A stretch of DNA of 64,000 nt, from contig NZ_JAHWYN010000011.1 of assembly GCF_019351435.1 (NCBI RefSeq), positions 62,001 to 126,000 of the forward strand, in the 5' to 3' direction. Origin of the DNA: Flavobacterium taihuense (lineage in GTDB: Bacteria > Bacteroidota > Bacteroidia > Flavobacteriales > Flavobacteriaceae). Shown piece by piece: positions 55,305 through 63,574 of the stretch. The notes beneath the pieces are model-generated. The model was not told the origin of the DNA, did not search any database, and saw nothing but the letters and a program-made list of their open reading frames with translations. The translations under genes were made by a program, and so were the position numbers. How positions within the stretch are numbered: position 1 is the first letter of the stretch; each line of letters opens with the position of its first letter.

Positions 55305-56495
55305 ATGATTATAGAACCAAGAATGAGAGGGTTTATTTGTTTGACAGCCCAACCAAAAGGATGCGAACAAAGTGTTAAAAATCAAATTGAATATGTAAAA
55401 TCAAAAGGAACTATAGCCGGAGCTAAGAAAGTGTTGGTTATTGGAGCTTCAACTGGGTTTGGTTTGGCTTCAAGGATTACAAGTGCTTTTGGTTCAGATG
55501 CCGCAACAATTGGTGTGTTTTTTGAAAAAGAGCCTGCTGAAGGTAAAACAGCTTCACCAGGTTGGTATAATTCTGCTGCTTTTGAAAATGAAGCGCATAA
55601 AGCTGGTTTGTATGCCAAAAGTATTAATGGAGATGCTTTTTCGAATGAAGTAAAAAGACAAACATTAGATCTTATTAAAGCTGATTTGGGTCAAGTTGAT
55701 TTAATTATATACAGTCTTGCTTCGCCAGTGAGATTAAATCCAAATACAGGAGTTTTGCATCGTTCCGTTTTGAAACCAATTGGAAGTACTTTTACCAACA
55801 AAACGGTTGATTTTCATTCCGGAAAAGTTTCTGATATTTCTATTGAGCCATGTAATGACGAAGATATTGCCAATACAGTTGCTGTAATGGGTGGTGAAGA
55901 TTGGGCTATGTGGATTGATGCTTTAAAAGCCGAAAATTTATTAGCTCCAGGCGCTACAACTGTTGCTTATTCTTATATCGGACCATCATTAACTGAGGCT
56001 GTTTATAGAAAAGGAACAATTGGTCGTGCCAAAGATCACTTAGAAGCCACAGCATTCACTATTTCAGATAGTTTAGCCGATATTAATGGTAAAGCTTATG
56101 TTTCTGTAAATAAAGCTTTGGTAACCCAAGCAAGTTCTGCTATTCCAGTTATTCCATTGTATATTTCTTTATTGTATAAAATAATGAAAGAAAAAGGAAT
56201 TCATGAAGGGTGTATCGAACAAATTCAACGTTTGTACCAACAAAGACTTTATACAGGAGAAACGATGTTAACAGATGAAAAAGGAAGAATTCGTATTGAC
56301 GATTGGGAAATGCGTGAGGATGTGCAGGCTCAAGTAGCGAAACTTTGGTTGGAAGCTACAAGTGAAAATCTAGCTGAATTAGGGGATTTAGAAGGATACA
56401 GAAGTGATTTCTACAACCTTTTTGGTTTTGGGTTTGATGGTGTGGATTACAAAGCGGACACAGATGAAATGGTTGCCATTCCGAGTATTGGATAA
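55305..56495 (+). CDS. fabV: Enoyl-ACP reductase FabV (trans-2-enoyl-CoA reductase family)
   Basis: 396 residues, the usual FabV length. It reduces enoyl-ACP in the last step of each fatty acid elongation round. Hallmarks: MIIEPRMRGFICLTAQPKGC at the N-terminus, the Rossmann loop VLVIGASTGFGLASRI, VDLIIYSLASPVR, and the catalytic Tyr234-x8-Lys243 in VYRKGTIGRAK with AYSYIGPSLTE just before. FabV enzymes are known to be insensitive to triclosan. A second, unrelated reductase gene (fabI) lies 300 bp downstream. Confidence 0.96.
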   Translation: MIIEPRMRGFICLTAQPKGCEQSVKNQIEYVKSKGTIAGAKKVLVIGASTGFGLASRITSAFGSDAATIGVFFEKEPAEGKTASPGWYNSAAFENEAHKAGLYAKSINGDAFSNEVKRQTLDLIKADLGQVDLIIYSLASPVRLNPNTGVLHRSVLKPIGSTFTNKTVDFHSGKVSDISIEPCNDEDIANTVAVMGGEDWAMWIDALKAENLLAPGATTVAYSYIGPSLTEAVYRKGTIGRAKDHLEATAFTISDSLADINGKAYVSVNKALVTQASSAIPVIPLYISLLYKIMKEKGIHEGCIEQIQRLYQQRLYTGETMLTDEKGRIRIDDWEMREDVQAQVAKLWLEATSENLAELGDLEGYRSDFYNLFGFGFDGVDYKADTDEMVAIPSIG

Positions 56496-56524
56496 AAAGA
56501 ATTAAATAGTTATAATTTTTAAAG

Positions 56525-56573
56525 CACCTTATTACTTGATGGTTAAAAATCAAGAGAATAAGGTGTTTTTTTT
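56525..56573 (+). terminator. Intrinsic terminator of fabV
   Basis: CACCTTATT(ACTTGAT) pairs with (ATCAAGAG)AATAAGGTG and is followed by T8, 30 nt after the stop. Confidence 0.8.
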
Positions 56574-56599
56574 ATAGCTTAATTTTGATTAATTAATTT

Positions 56600-56716
56600 T
56601 GGAGCAGAAAAATTTGGCATTTTAGGGAATATCGTCCCGCTTTTCGTTACAATCTTGTAAGTCTCGTCCCAAAAGACGAAACTTACAAGGATTTTCACTG
56701 CAATCGGGGCTAAAGG
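56600..56716. repeat. Probable flavobacterial dispersed intergenic element
   Basis: A hairpin CTTGTAAGT (56654) / ACTTACAAG (56681) is flanked by parallel phrases, CGTTACAATC before and CACTGCAATC after, and by CCCGC on the left and GGGGC on the right. From memory, elements with this frame (GGAGCAGAAA...TTGGCATTTT...CAATC-hairpin-GCAATCGGGGCTAAA) recur in Flavobacterium genomes with variable stems. Only one full copy is in the window. Confidence 0.5.
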
Positions 56717-56798
56717 GAGAAATATAGCTTTTTTGACATCATTCAAAAAAGAAAAAATACAATCTCATGGTTATAGTATAATTTTAAAATATTATTTT

Positions 56799-57605
56799 AT
56801 GTATAATTTATTAAAAGGAAAAAGAGGAATTATTTTTGGAGCATTGGATGAAAATTCAATTGCATGGAAAACAGCAGAACGTATTCATGAAGAAGGAGGG
56901 ATTTTTGTTTTGACAAATGCTCCTGCAGCAATGCGATTGGGAAATATTGATGTATTGGCAGAAAAAATAGGATGCCAAATCATTCCTGCCGACGCCAGTT
57001 CGGTTAATGATCTGGAAATATTGGTTGATAAAGCAGTTGAAATTCTTGGCGGTAAAATTGATTTCGTTTTGCATTCTATCGGAATGTCGGTTAATGTTCG
57101 GAAAGGGAATCATTATACAAATCAGAATTATGAGTATACTGAAAAGGGGTGGAATGTTTCAGCTGTTTCTTTTCATAAACTAATGCAGGTATTGTATAAA
57201 AAAGACGCTATGAACGAGTGGGGAAGTATCATTGCATTGTCCTATATGGCAGCGCAACGTGTATTTCCAGACTATAACGATATGGCAGATAATAAAGCAT
57301 TCCTTGAGTCTGTAGCGCGTAGTTTCGGCTATTTCTTCGGGAGAGACAAAAAAGTACGAGTAAACACCATTTCACAATCACCGACTGCTACCAGAGCTGG
57401 CCAAGGAGTGAAAGGATTTGGCGGTTTTATTGCTTTTGCCGATAAAATGTCTCCTCTAGGAAATGCAACTGCAGCAGAATGTGCTGATTATATTGTTGTT
57501 ATGTTCTCTGATTTGACTCGTAAAGTGACTTTGCAGAATTTATTGCACGATGGAGGATTCTCGAATATGGGAGTTAGTCAAGAAGTGATGGAAATGTTTG
57601 AGTAA
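56799..57605 (+). CDS. fabI: Enoyl-ACP reductase, FabI type
   Basis: 268 residues from the ATG at 56799 (MYNLLKGKRGIIFGALDENS); an open frame back to 56733 adds a basic stretch unlike the family. It is a short-chain dehydrogenase with the FabI layout: FGALDENSIAWKTAERIHEE, DFVLHSIGMSVNVRKG, ALSYMAAQRVFPDYNDMADN with the catalytic Tyr-x6-Lys (YNDMADNK), and VNTISQSPTATRAGQGV. It would do the same reaction as the adjacent fabV product but is not homologous in detail. It has its own terminator at 57626-57662. Confidence 0.92.
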   Translation: MYNLLKGKRGIIFGALDENSIAWKTAERIHEEGGIFVLTNAPAAMRLGNIDVLAEKIGCQIIPADASSVNDLEILVDKAVEILGGKIDFVLHSIGMSVNVRKGNHYTNQNYEYTEKGWNVSAVSFHKLMQVLYKKDAMNEWGSIIALSYMAAQRVFPDYNDMADNKAFLESVARSFGYFFGRDKKVRVNTISQSPTATRAGQGVKGFGGFIAFADKMSPLGNATAAECADYIVVMFSDLTRKVTLQNLLHDGGFSNMGVSQEVMEMFE

Positions 57606-57625
57606 AGCGATAAGACACATGTTGC

Positions 57626-57662
57626 AAAAAAAAACATCATTATTTATTTGATGTTTTTTTTT
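57626..57662 (+). terminator. Intrinsic terminator of fabI
   Basis: AAAAAACATCA / TGATGTTTTTT with a 10-nt loop and a T tract. Confidence 0.85.
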
Positions 57663-57728
57663 ATTGATAAAGAGTACCTTTGCCAAAATTTAAAAATAAA
57701 GAATAAAAAATAAAAACTCAATACTATT

Positions 57729-58727
57729 ATGTTGTTTTCATTGATCATTCCCGTTTATAATCGTCCTGATGAAGTTGATGAATTATTAGAAAGTTTAACT
57801 AAATCTACTTATGAAGAAATTTATGAAGTTGTACTTGTAGAGGATGGTTCTACAATTCGATGTCAAGATGTTGCTCAAAAACACGGCGATAGATTAGATA
57901 TTTCGTATTACTACAAAGAAAACTCAGGTCCTGGTGACTCCAGAAACTACGGGATGAATAAAGCAAGGGGAGATTATTACATCATATTCGATTCGGATTG
58001 TATTATTCCAAGCAATTATTTGTCTGAAGTGGACAAAGCATTAAAGGAAAATTATGTGGATTGTTTTGGTGGGCCGGATAAAGCATTAGATAGTTTTTCA
58101 GATATTCAAAAAGCGATTAATTTCGCAATGACATCTTTCCTTACTACTGGAGGCATTAGAGGAGGTTCAGAAAAAATAGGCAAGTTTCAACCCCGAAGTT
58201 TTAATATGGGGTTGTCTCGAAAGGCATTTGAAGCTTCTAAAGGTTTTGGAAATATACATCCAGGGGAAGATCCAGATTTGTCTATTCGTTTGTGGAATTT
58301 GGGTTTTGATACCCGACTTTTTCCGAATGCATTCGTATATCATAAAAGAAGAATTGATTGGGGAAAATTTACTGTCCAAGTAAATAAATTTGGCAAAGCT
58401 AGACCAATCCTCAATAGTTGGTATCCACAATATAATAAATTAACTTTTTTCTTCCCAACGTTTTTTATAATAGGATTTTTTGTATCTTTAGTATTATTGG
58501 TTTTTAATCAAGATTTTCTGCTTAAATTTTATTTTGCTTACTTTCTGGCATTGTTTTTGCTTTCTTCTATTCAGAATAAAAGTATTAAAATTGGCTATTT
58601 ATCGATTATTGCAGTTTGGAAACAGTTTTATGGATACGGATTAGGATTTTTAAAGTCTTATGTTAAAGTAATTATTTTGAAGCAAGATCCAAAGATTGCT
58701 TTCCCTGAATTGTTTTTTAAAATATAG
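57729..58727 (+). CDS. Family 2 glycosyltransferase with membrane tail
   Basis: 332 residues. The GT-A fold is at the N-terminus: MLFSLIIPVYNRPDEVDELL, VVLVEDGSTIRCQDV, GPGDSRNYGMNKARGDYYII and the metal-binding FDSDCIIPSNYL (DxD-like). The acceptor region has HPGEDPDLSIRLWNLGFDTR (the E-D-P catalytic motif). Two hydrophobic helices (about 247-265 and 270-285) anchor the C-terminal part. It transfers a sugar from a nucleotide sugar at the cytoplasmic side; donor and acceptor are unknown. A TACCTTTG -7 box is at 57675-57682. It starts an operon with coaE, 2 nt downstream. Confidence 0.9.
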   Translation: MLFSLIIPVYNRPDEVDELLESLTKSTYEEIYEVVLVEDGSTIRCQDVAQKHGDRLDISYYYKENSGPGDSRNYGMNKARGDYYIIFDSDCIIPSNYLSEVDKALKENYVDCFGGPDKALDSFSDIQKAINFAMTSFLTTGGIRGGSEKIGKFQPRSFNMGLSRKAFEASKGFGNIHPGEDPDLSIRLWNLGFDTRLFPNAFVYHKRRIDWGKFTVQVNKFGKARPILNSWYPQYNKLTFFFPTFFIIGFFVSLVLLVFNQDFLLKFYFAYFLALFLLSSIQNKSIKIGYLSIIAVWKQFYGYGLGFLKSYVKVIILKQDPKIAFPELFFKI

Positions 58728-58729
58728 AT

Positions 58730-59326
58730 ATGACAAAAATAATTGGTTTAACGGGAGGAATTGGGAGCGGTAAAACCACTGTTGCCAATGAGTTTGTTTC
58801 TCTTGGAATCCCAGTTTACATTACAGATCAAGAAGCTAAAAAATTGATGCAGTCTGATATTGTTTTGAATCAGATTAAAGAAGAATTTGGAAATGCTATT
58901 TTTGAAGAAGGTGTATTGGTACGGGAGAAATTATCCGAAATCGTGTTTAAGGATGCCAATAGGTTAGCTAAACTCAATAGCATTGTACATCCAGCAGTTA
59001 AGCAACATTTTAAGAAATGGCTTTTAGAGCATCAAAATGATCCATTTGTTATTTATGAAAGCGCAATTTTATTTGAAAGTGGTAGTTATAGAGAATGTGA
59101 CTTTGTAATAAATGTAGTGGCACCACTAGAAACAAGAATTCAAAGGGTTATAGAAAGAGATAAAACTACCCGAGAAAAAGTTTTGGAAAGAATGAAAAAT
59201 CAATGGAATGATGAAGAAAAATCATCAAAAAGTGATTTTATTATTGAAAACACTAGTATGGAGGTGATAAAGTTAGAGATTGTTAAAATTCTTAAATTTT
59301 TAAGAATTAATCAAATCAAGTCTTAA
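58730..59326 (+). CDS. coaE: Dephospho-CoA kinase
   Basis: 198 residues. Walker A is GLTGGIGSGKTTVANEFVSL, followed by YITDQEAKKLMQSD, HPAVKQHFKKWL, the acidic FVIYESAILFESGSY and RVIERDKTTREKVLERMKNQ with the lid Arg residues. It phosphorylates dephospho-CoA, the last step of coenzyme A synthesis. The start is 2 nt after the glycosyltransferase stop, so they are co-transcribed. Confidence 0.97.
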   Translation: MTKIIGLTGGIGSGKTTVANEFVSLGIPVYITDQEAKKLMQSDIVLNQIKEEFGNAIFEEGVLVREKLSEIVFKDANRLAKLNSIVHPAVKQHFKKWLLEHQNDPFVIYESAILFESGSYRECDFVINVVAPLETRIQRVIERDKTTREKVLERMKNQWNDEEKSSKSDFIIENTSMEVIKLEIVKILKFLRINQIKS

Positions 59327-59372
59327 ATGTTAATCTTTGGTTAATGTATTATTTACTATATTGTTAAAATAC

Positions 59373-59380
59373 TAATTTTG
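59373..59380 (+). promoter_or_regulatory. -7 box TAATTTTG directly before rprX-like gene
   Basis: A perfect TAnnTTTG box ends 5 nt before the ATG at 59386, so transcription from it would begin at or within one or two bases of the start codon. No -33 TTTG at 19 nt is seen. Confidence 0.45.
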
Positions 59381-59385
59381 CTTAA

Positions 59386-60969
59386 ATGAATAAATTATTT
59401 TTTAGATTACTTGTCTTGTTAATGAGTTTATCCCTAATTGGGATAATTCTTGTGCAGGTATATTGGTTTAATACTTCTTTTAGAAATAATGACGAGCAGT
59501 TTAAGTTTCATGTTAAGCAAGTAATTGGCAATGTTGCAGAAAAGTTGCACAATCGAGAGGCTTACAGTTTTTATGATAAATACAATCATTATAAAGACAG
59601 TACTGGTAAAGTACCAAAAAGGAATGATTTATTAGAGTTCTATTATGTCCAAAAAAACCCAAGAACCAATAAAACTATCATTTACTCTAATAGTATAATA
59701 TCAGAAGATTTTAAAATTTCGTCTGGATTATTTGATAAGAAATTTGATACTGAAAGTTTTAAAAACTTCAATTCCAAAAGGGTTACTGAGGTCTATAATA
59801 ACAATAATATTGATAATTCCAGTTTACAGCAAAGTTTGATTCCTGATGTAAAAATCGAAAAATCAGGAAATTTAGATATTTTAGATAATGCGCAATTTGA
59901 AATTTTCTTTAAAGATATTGCTTCTGCAATGCCACTTCAGGAAAGAATTTCAAAAGAGGTTTTAAGAGAGATTATAAAAAAGGAATTAGAAGAATATGGT
60001 GTGAAAACCAAATTTGAGTTTGGAATTTACAGCAATGGGATTGCAACAAAAGTAAAGTCGGATAACTTTAAATATGATAAAGAAAATTCATATTCTATAC
60101 CAATTTTTACAGATAATGAAGGAAATGAAAAGTATAAGTTATACGTTGAGTTTCCGCATAAAAAGAAATTTTTATTATCTCAATTAGTAAGTATTACGAT
60201 ATTGTCCATCATTTTTACGTTAATTATTATAATTGCCTATACAAGTGCTTTAAATCAGTTAATACGTCAAAGGCAAATTTCGGAGATTAAGACCGATTTT
60301 ATTAATAACATGACGCATGAATTTAAAACACCTATTGCCACAATAAATTTAGCTTTGGATGCCATCCGAAACCCTAAGATTATTGATGATAAGGAAAAGG
60401 TTTTTAAGTACCTTGATATGATAAGGGATGAAAATAAGCGCATGCATGCACAAGTGGAAAATGTATTGAGAATTTCTAAATTAGAAAAGAAAGAATTAAA
60501 TATTATAAAAGAATCAAGTGATATTGAAGAGGTTATAAATGATGCTATTGAGCATGTGAGTTTGATTCTTGAAGACAGGGAGGGAAGTATAAATACTCAT
60601 TTTGGAGCAATTAGAAAAACAGTATTGTTAAACGATGTTCATTTTACGAATGTAGTGGTGAATATTTTGGAAAATGCTATAAAATACACACCAGGTATTC
60701 CAAAAATAGATATTTACACCGAAAATATTAAGGATATGGTTCTTGTAAAAATAAAAGATAATGGTGTTGGTATGAGTAAAATAGCTCAAAAAAGAATTTT
60801 TGAAAAATTTTACAGAGAACATACCGGGGACATACATAATGTAAAAGGCCATGGTTTAGGTCTTGCTTATGTAAAAAGAATTGTAGACGATCATAATGGT
60901 CAAATATATGTAGAAAGTGAAAAGGGAAAAGGAAGTACCTTCATAATAAAATTACCTTTAATAAATTAG
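59386..60969 (+). CDS. rprX: Membrane sensor histidine kinase (RprX-like)
   Basis: 527 residues. Two membrane helices (about 5-27 and 262-287) enclose a periplasmic domain of about 235 residues with no recognised fold. The cytoplasmic part has the HisKA box with His311 (DFINNMTHEFKTPIATINLA) and the HATPase domain: N box NVVVNILENAIKYTP, G1 KIKDNGVGMSK, F box IFEKFYREHTGD and G2 VKGHGLGLAYVKRIV. It is paired 3 nt upstream of a response regulator gene, in the arrangement of the Bacteroides RprX/RprY system. The signal is unknown. The symbol is by similarity. Confidence 0.85.
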   Translation: MNKLFFRLLVLLMSLSLIGIILVQVYWFNTSFRNNDEQFKFHVKQVIGNVAEKLHNREAYSFYDKYNHYKDSTGKVPKRNDLLEFYYVQKNPRTNKTIIYSNSIISEDFKISSGLFDKKFDTESFKNFNSKRVTEVYNNNNIDNSSLQQSLIPDVKIEKSGNLDILDNAQFEIFFKDIASAMPLQERISKEVLREIIKKELEEYGVKTKFEFGIYSNGIATKVKSDNFKYDKENSYSIPIFTDNEGNEKYKLYVEFPHKKKFLLSQLVSITILSIIFTLIIIIAYTSALNQLIRQRQISEIKTDFINNMTHEFKTPIATINLALDAIRNPKIIDDKEKVFKYLDMIRDENKRMHAQVENVLRISKLEKKELNIIKESSDIEEVINDAIEHVSLILEDREGSINTHFGAIRKTVLLNDVHFTNVVVNILENAIKYTPGIPKIDIYTENIKDMVLVKIKDNGVGMSKIAQKRIFEKFYREHTGDIHNVKGHGLGLAYVKRIVDDHNGQIYVESEKGKGSTFIIKLPLIN

Positions 60970-60972
60970 AGT

Positions 60973-61680
60973 ATGGAAAACACAAATAAAAAAATACTAT
61001 TAGTAGAAGATGACCTTAATTTTGGTGCAGTTCTTAAAGACTATTTAATGCTAAATGATTTTGATGTTGTTTTGGCTAAGAATGGTATGGAAGGTTTTGA
61101 AAAGTTCAAAAAGGACTCCTATGATCTATGTATCCTAGATGTCATGATGCCTTACAAAGATGGATATACTTTGGCTAAAGAAATAAGAGAAAAAAATAAT
61201 GATGTGCCTATCATTTTCCTAACAGCAAAATCTATGAAAGAGGATGTTTTAAAAGGATATAAAGCGGGTGCTGATGATTATTTGAACAAACCTTTTGATT
61301 CTGAAGTTTTATTGATGAAAATAAAAGCGATTATTCAAAGAAAAGCATCTGATGTGAAAACGGAAGCAGTTCAATTTGAGTTCAATGTCGGTAAATTTCA
61401 TTTGAATTCAAAACTTAGGTTCTTAACGTTTAATAACGAAGAGCCTATTAAGTTATCTCCAAAAGAGAATGAACTGCTTAAAATGTTGATTCTGCATGAA
61501 AATGACTTAATGCCCAGAGAATTGGCTTTGACAAAGATATGGAGAGATGATAACTATTTTACATCAAGAAGTATGGATGTTTACATCGCTAAACTAAGAA
61601 AGTATTTAAAACAAGACGAGGATGTTGAAATTTTAAACATTCACGGAGAAGGATTTAGATTAGTTGTAAAAGCTAAATAA
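60973..61680 (+). CDS. rprY: OmpR-family response regulator (RprY-like)
   Basis: 235 residues. The receiver domain (1 to about 120) has the acidic LVEDDLN, phospho-acceptor Asp56 in DLCILDVMMP, the Thr in IIFLTAKSM and Lys in DDYLNKPFDSE. The winged-helix DNA-binding domain (about 135-235) has LSPKENELLKMLILHENDLM and SMDVYIAKLRKYLKQD. It starts 3 nt after the kinase stop and is its partner. RprY homologues regulate stress and metabolism in Bacteroides and Porphyromonas; targets here are unknown. Confidence 0.9.
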   Translation: MENTNKKILLVEDDLNFGAVLKDYLMLNDFDVVLAKNGMEGFEKFKKDSYDLCILDVMMPYKDGYTLAKEIREKNNDVPIIFLTAKSMKEDVLKGYKAGADDYLNKPFDSEVLLMKIKAIIQRKASDVKTEAVQFEFNVGKFHLNSKLRFLTFNNEEPIKLSPKENELLKMLILHENDLMPRELALTKIWRDDNYFTSRSMDVYIAKLRKYLKQDEDVEILNIHGEGFRLVVKAK

Positions 61681-61698
61681 TCCAATTTGTATATTCAT

Positions 61699-61732
61699 AA
61701 AAAAAGCTTCGAAATTAATCGAAGCTTTTTTT
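61699..61732. terminator. Bidirectional terminator between rprY-like and thioesterase genes
   Basis: AAAAAAGCTTCG / CGAAGCTTTTTT with an 8-nt loop is symmetric, with A and T runs on both sides. It touches the stop codon of the minus-strand gene. Confidence 0.9.
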
Positions 61733-62471
61733 ATTTCCAATTGAGTTGTAATGCAAAGCATGTTTTGTCTTCTTTAGTAATGCTAAAAACAGCATCTGTA
61801 TTGTTTATGTTTTCATGTATAATCACTTTATCCTTGAGTGAAAGTTCCTTTAAAAAATTCATTTCGAAGCTTTTTATTTCCTGAGACAATATTTTAGTTT
61901 CATCAACCAAATCCAAACACCATTCTAGGTATTTTACATTATTGGCATGATTAACAATGTCTAAATCCGATAGAAAAACGGTTCTCTCAAATACCATTTC
62001 TTTTTCGTGGTTTAAATTTATTTTTGAAAAGCCCAATTCGGTGGCTTTGTTTTCAGGATACAATTCAAAATGTTGGTAAGGAAGTGCTAAAGGTTCGGGT
62101 CTGCGAGCTTTGGTGTTGAAAACTGCCCAAAAAGTTTCGGACCCTACTATTTTTTTACCATTTACATGCATTTCAAGAGCCCGCACCGAACGTGAATTTT
62201 CGAGTGAATTAATCCAAGTTTTTACCGTTACAACGTCTCTCCATTTGGGGAGTTCAGTAATTTCCACACGCATTCTGCTCAAAACCCAAGCCTGATTGAA
62301 TTCCTGCATATCGGTAAAACTGATACCTCCAACTTCGGAATGAGCAGCAGCTGTTAATTGCAAAAGATTGCATAAATCGGTGTATTTTAAGTATCCAGTG
62401 GGAGTACATTGCGTAAAATTGATTTCCCAGTTTTTACTTAAAACAGAAGTGAAATTTGGATCTATTGGCAT
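61731..62471 (-). CDS. Acyl-ACP thioesterase (FatA/FatB-like)
   Basis: 246 residues made of two hot-dog domains. The first has YTDLCNLLQLTAAAHSEVGG, then AWVLSRMRVEITELPKWRDV and VKTWINSLENSRSVRALEMH. The second has the catalytic region DIVNHANNVKYLEWCLD, with the Asn-His pair of acyl-ACP thioesterases. It releases free fatty acids from acyl-ACP in the cytoplasm. It is 29 bp downstream of miaA on the same strand; this gap is mostly a heptanucleotide repeat (62480-62514). Confidence 0.9.
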   Translation of the reverse strand: MPIDPNFTSVLSKNWEINFTQCTPTGYLKYTDLCNLLQLTAAAHSEVGGISFTDMQEFNQAWVLSRMRVEITELPKWRDVVTVKTWINSLENSRSVRALEMHVNGKKIVGSETFWAVFNTKARRPEPLALPYQHFELYPENKATELGFSKINLNHEKEMVFERTVFLSDLDIVNHANNVKYLEWCLDLVDETKILSQEIKSFEMNFLKELSLKDKVIIHENINNTDAVFSITKEDKTCFALQLNWK

Positions 62472-62479
62472 ATAAATAA

Positions 62480-62514
62480 TTATGAATTATGAATTATGAA
62501 TTATGAATTATGAA
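62480..62514. repeat. Five perfect tandem copies of TTATGAA
   Basis: Copies start at 62480, 62487, 62494, 62501 and 62508. The array covers the last four codons of miaA (His-Asn-Ser-stop) and most of the 29-bp spacer to the thioesterase start. Because 7 is not a multiple of 3, loss or gain of copies could change the MiaA tail or its stop, and would change the spacer. Confidence 0.9.
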
Positions 62515-63427
62515 TTTGTTCATTAATATAACTAATAATTTTTGCTCTATCAGCTAAATAATCAAACCATTTAGTGTTCTCTTTTCGTCTGAACCATGTG
62601 AGTTGGCGCTTTGAAAATCGGCGAGTATTCTTTTTGATCTCTTCGATGGCAAAAGGTAAAGTAAATTCTCCGTCAAAATAACTGAATAATTCTCTATAGC
62701 CTACTGTTTGTAGGGCGTTTAGTTCTTTGTTTGGATATAAAGCTTCGGCTTCCGCCAAAAGTCCTTCATTGATCATGATATCCACTCGCTGGTTGATTCT
62801 ATCGTAAATTACATTTCTATCTGCTTCAAGACCAATGATGATGGATGTGAAATTGCGGTTGTTTTTCTTTTGGTTTAAAAAAGAAGAATAGGGTTTGCCA
62901 GTTCCCAGACAGACTTCCACAAAGCGCATCATACGTTGTGGGTTTTGTAAAGTTTGTGGATTTTCGGAAGTTATTCTCTGAAAATAGATAGGATCCAATG
63001 TTTCTAATTGCTGTTGAAGGTATTCTATCCCTGAAGTTTCATAATTTGAATTTACATTTTCTCGGATCGAAGGATCTAAGGGAGTAAATTCGTCAAAGCC
63101 TTTTATTATGGCATCTACATACAATCCTGAACCTCCTACGAGTATGGCATAATCATTGGTTTGGAATAGTTCTTCGATTTTAGTCAGCGCTTCTTTTTCG
63201 AAATCACCAACGGTATAAGTATCAAAAATGGATTTGTTTTGAATAAAATGATGTGTTGCAGCAGCCAATTCTTCTGGGCTGGGTACAGCTGTTCCAATAG
63301 TCATTTCCTTGAAAAATTGTCGGCTGTCACAGGAAATAATTTCACAATTATAGTGACGTGCCAAGTCGATACTTAAGGCTGTTTTTCCTATGGCTGTTGG
63401 TCCAACTATGGTGATTAAGTACTTCAT
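62501..63427 (-). CDS. miaA: tRNA dimethylallyltransferase
   Basis: 308 residues. It adds the isopentenyl group to A37 of tRNAs that read UNN codons. The P-loop VGPTAIGKTALSIDLA opens the protein, followed by IISCDSRQFFKEMTIGTAVP, HHFIQNKSIFDTYTVGDFEK, LVGGSGLYVDAIIKG, the PQRMMRFVEVCLGTGKPYSS helix and TRRFSKRQLTWFRR, all typical. The C-terminus (YINEQIHNS) ends in the heptanucleotide repeat. It is upstream of the thioesterase gene, in the same direction. Confidence 0.97.
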   Translation of the reverse strand: MKYLITIVGPTAIGKTALSIDLARHYNCEIISCDSRQFFKEMTIGTAVPSPEELAAATHHFIQNKSIFDTYTVGDFEKEALTKIEELFQTNDYAILVGGSGLYVDAIIKGFDEFTPLDPSIRENVNSNYETSGIEYLQQQLETLDPIYFQRITSENPQTLQNPQRMMRFVEVCLGTGKPYSSFLNQKKNNRNFTSIIIGLEADRNVIYDRINQRVDIMINEGLLAEAEALYPNKELNALQTVGYRELFSYFDGEFTLPFAIEEIKKNTRRFSKRQLTWFRRKENTKWFDYLADRAKIISYINEQIHNS

Positions 63428-63431
63428 CTTC

Positions 63432-63565
63432 TTTTTTAGCCCAGATGGTAACGAAAACCCCGGAATTATTCTAGTTTGTTTTTCTTGTTATAAAAGAGCG
63501 ACTGAAAGAAGCTCCTTTTATACCTTAGAAAAACTACAGCAATAATGAGGAGTTGTAGTGTACAG
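63432..63565. repeat. Possible degenerate flavobacterial palindromic element
   Basis: TAGCCCAGATGGTAACG at the left, a hairpin TATAAAAGAGC (63489) / GCTCCTTTTATA (63511) with one bulge, and CAGCTGGATTAGCTACTG at the right fit the frame of intergenic elements I recall from Flavobacterium. Otherwise this gap holds nothing recognisable. Confidence 0.3.
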
Positions 63566-63574
63566 CTGGATTAG

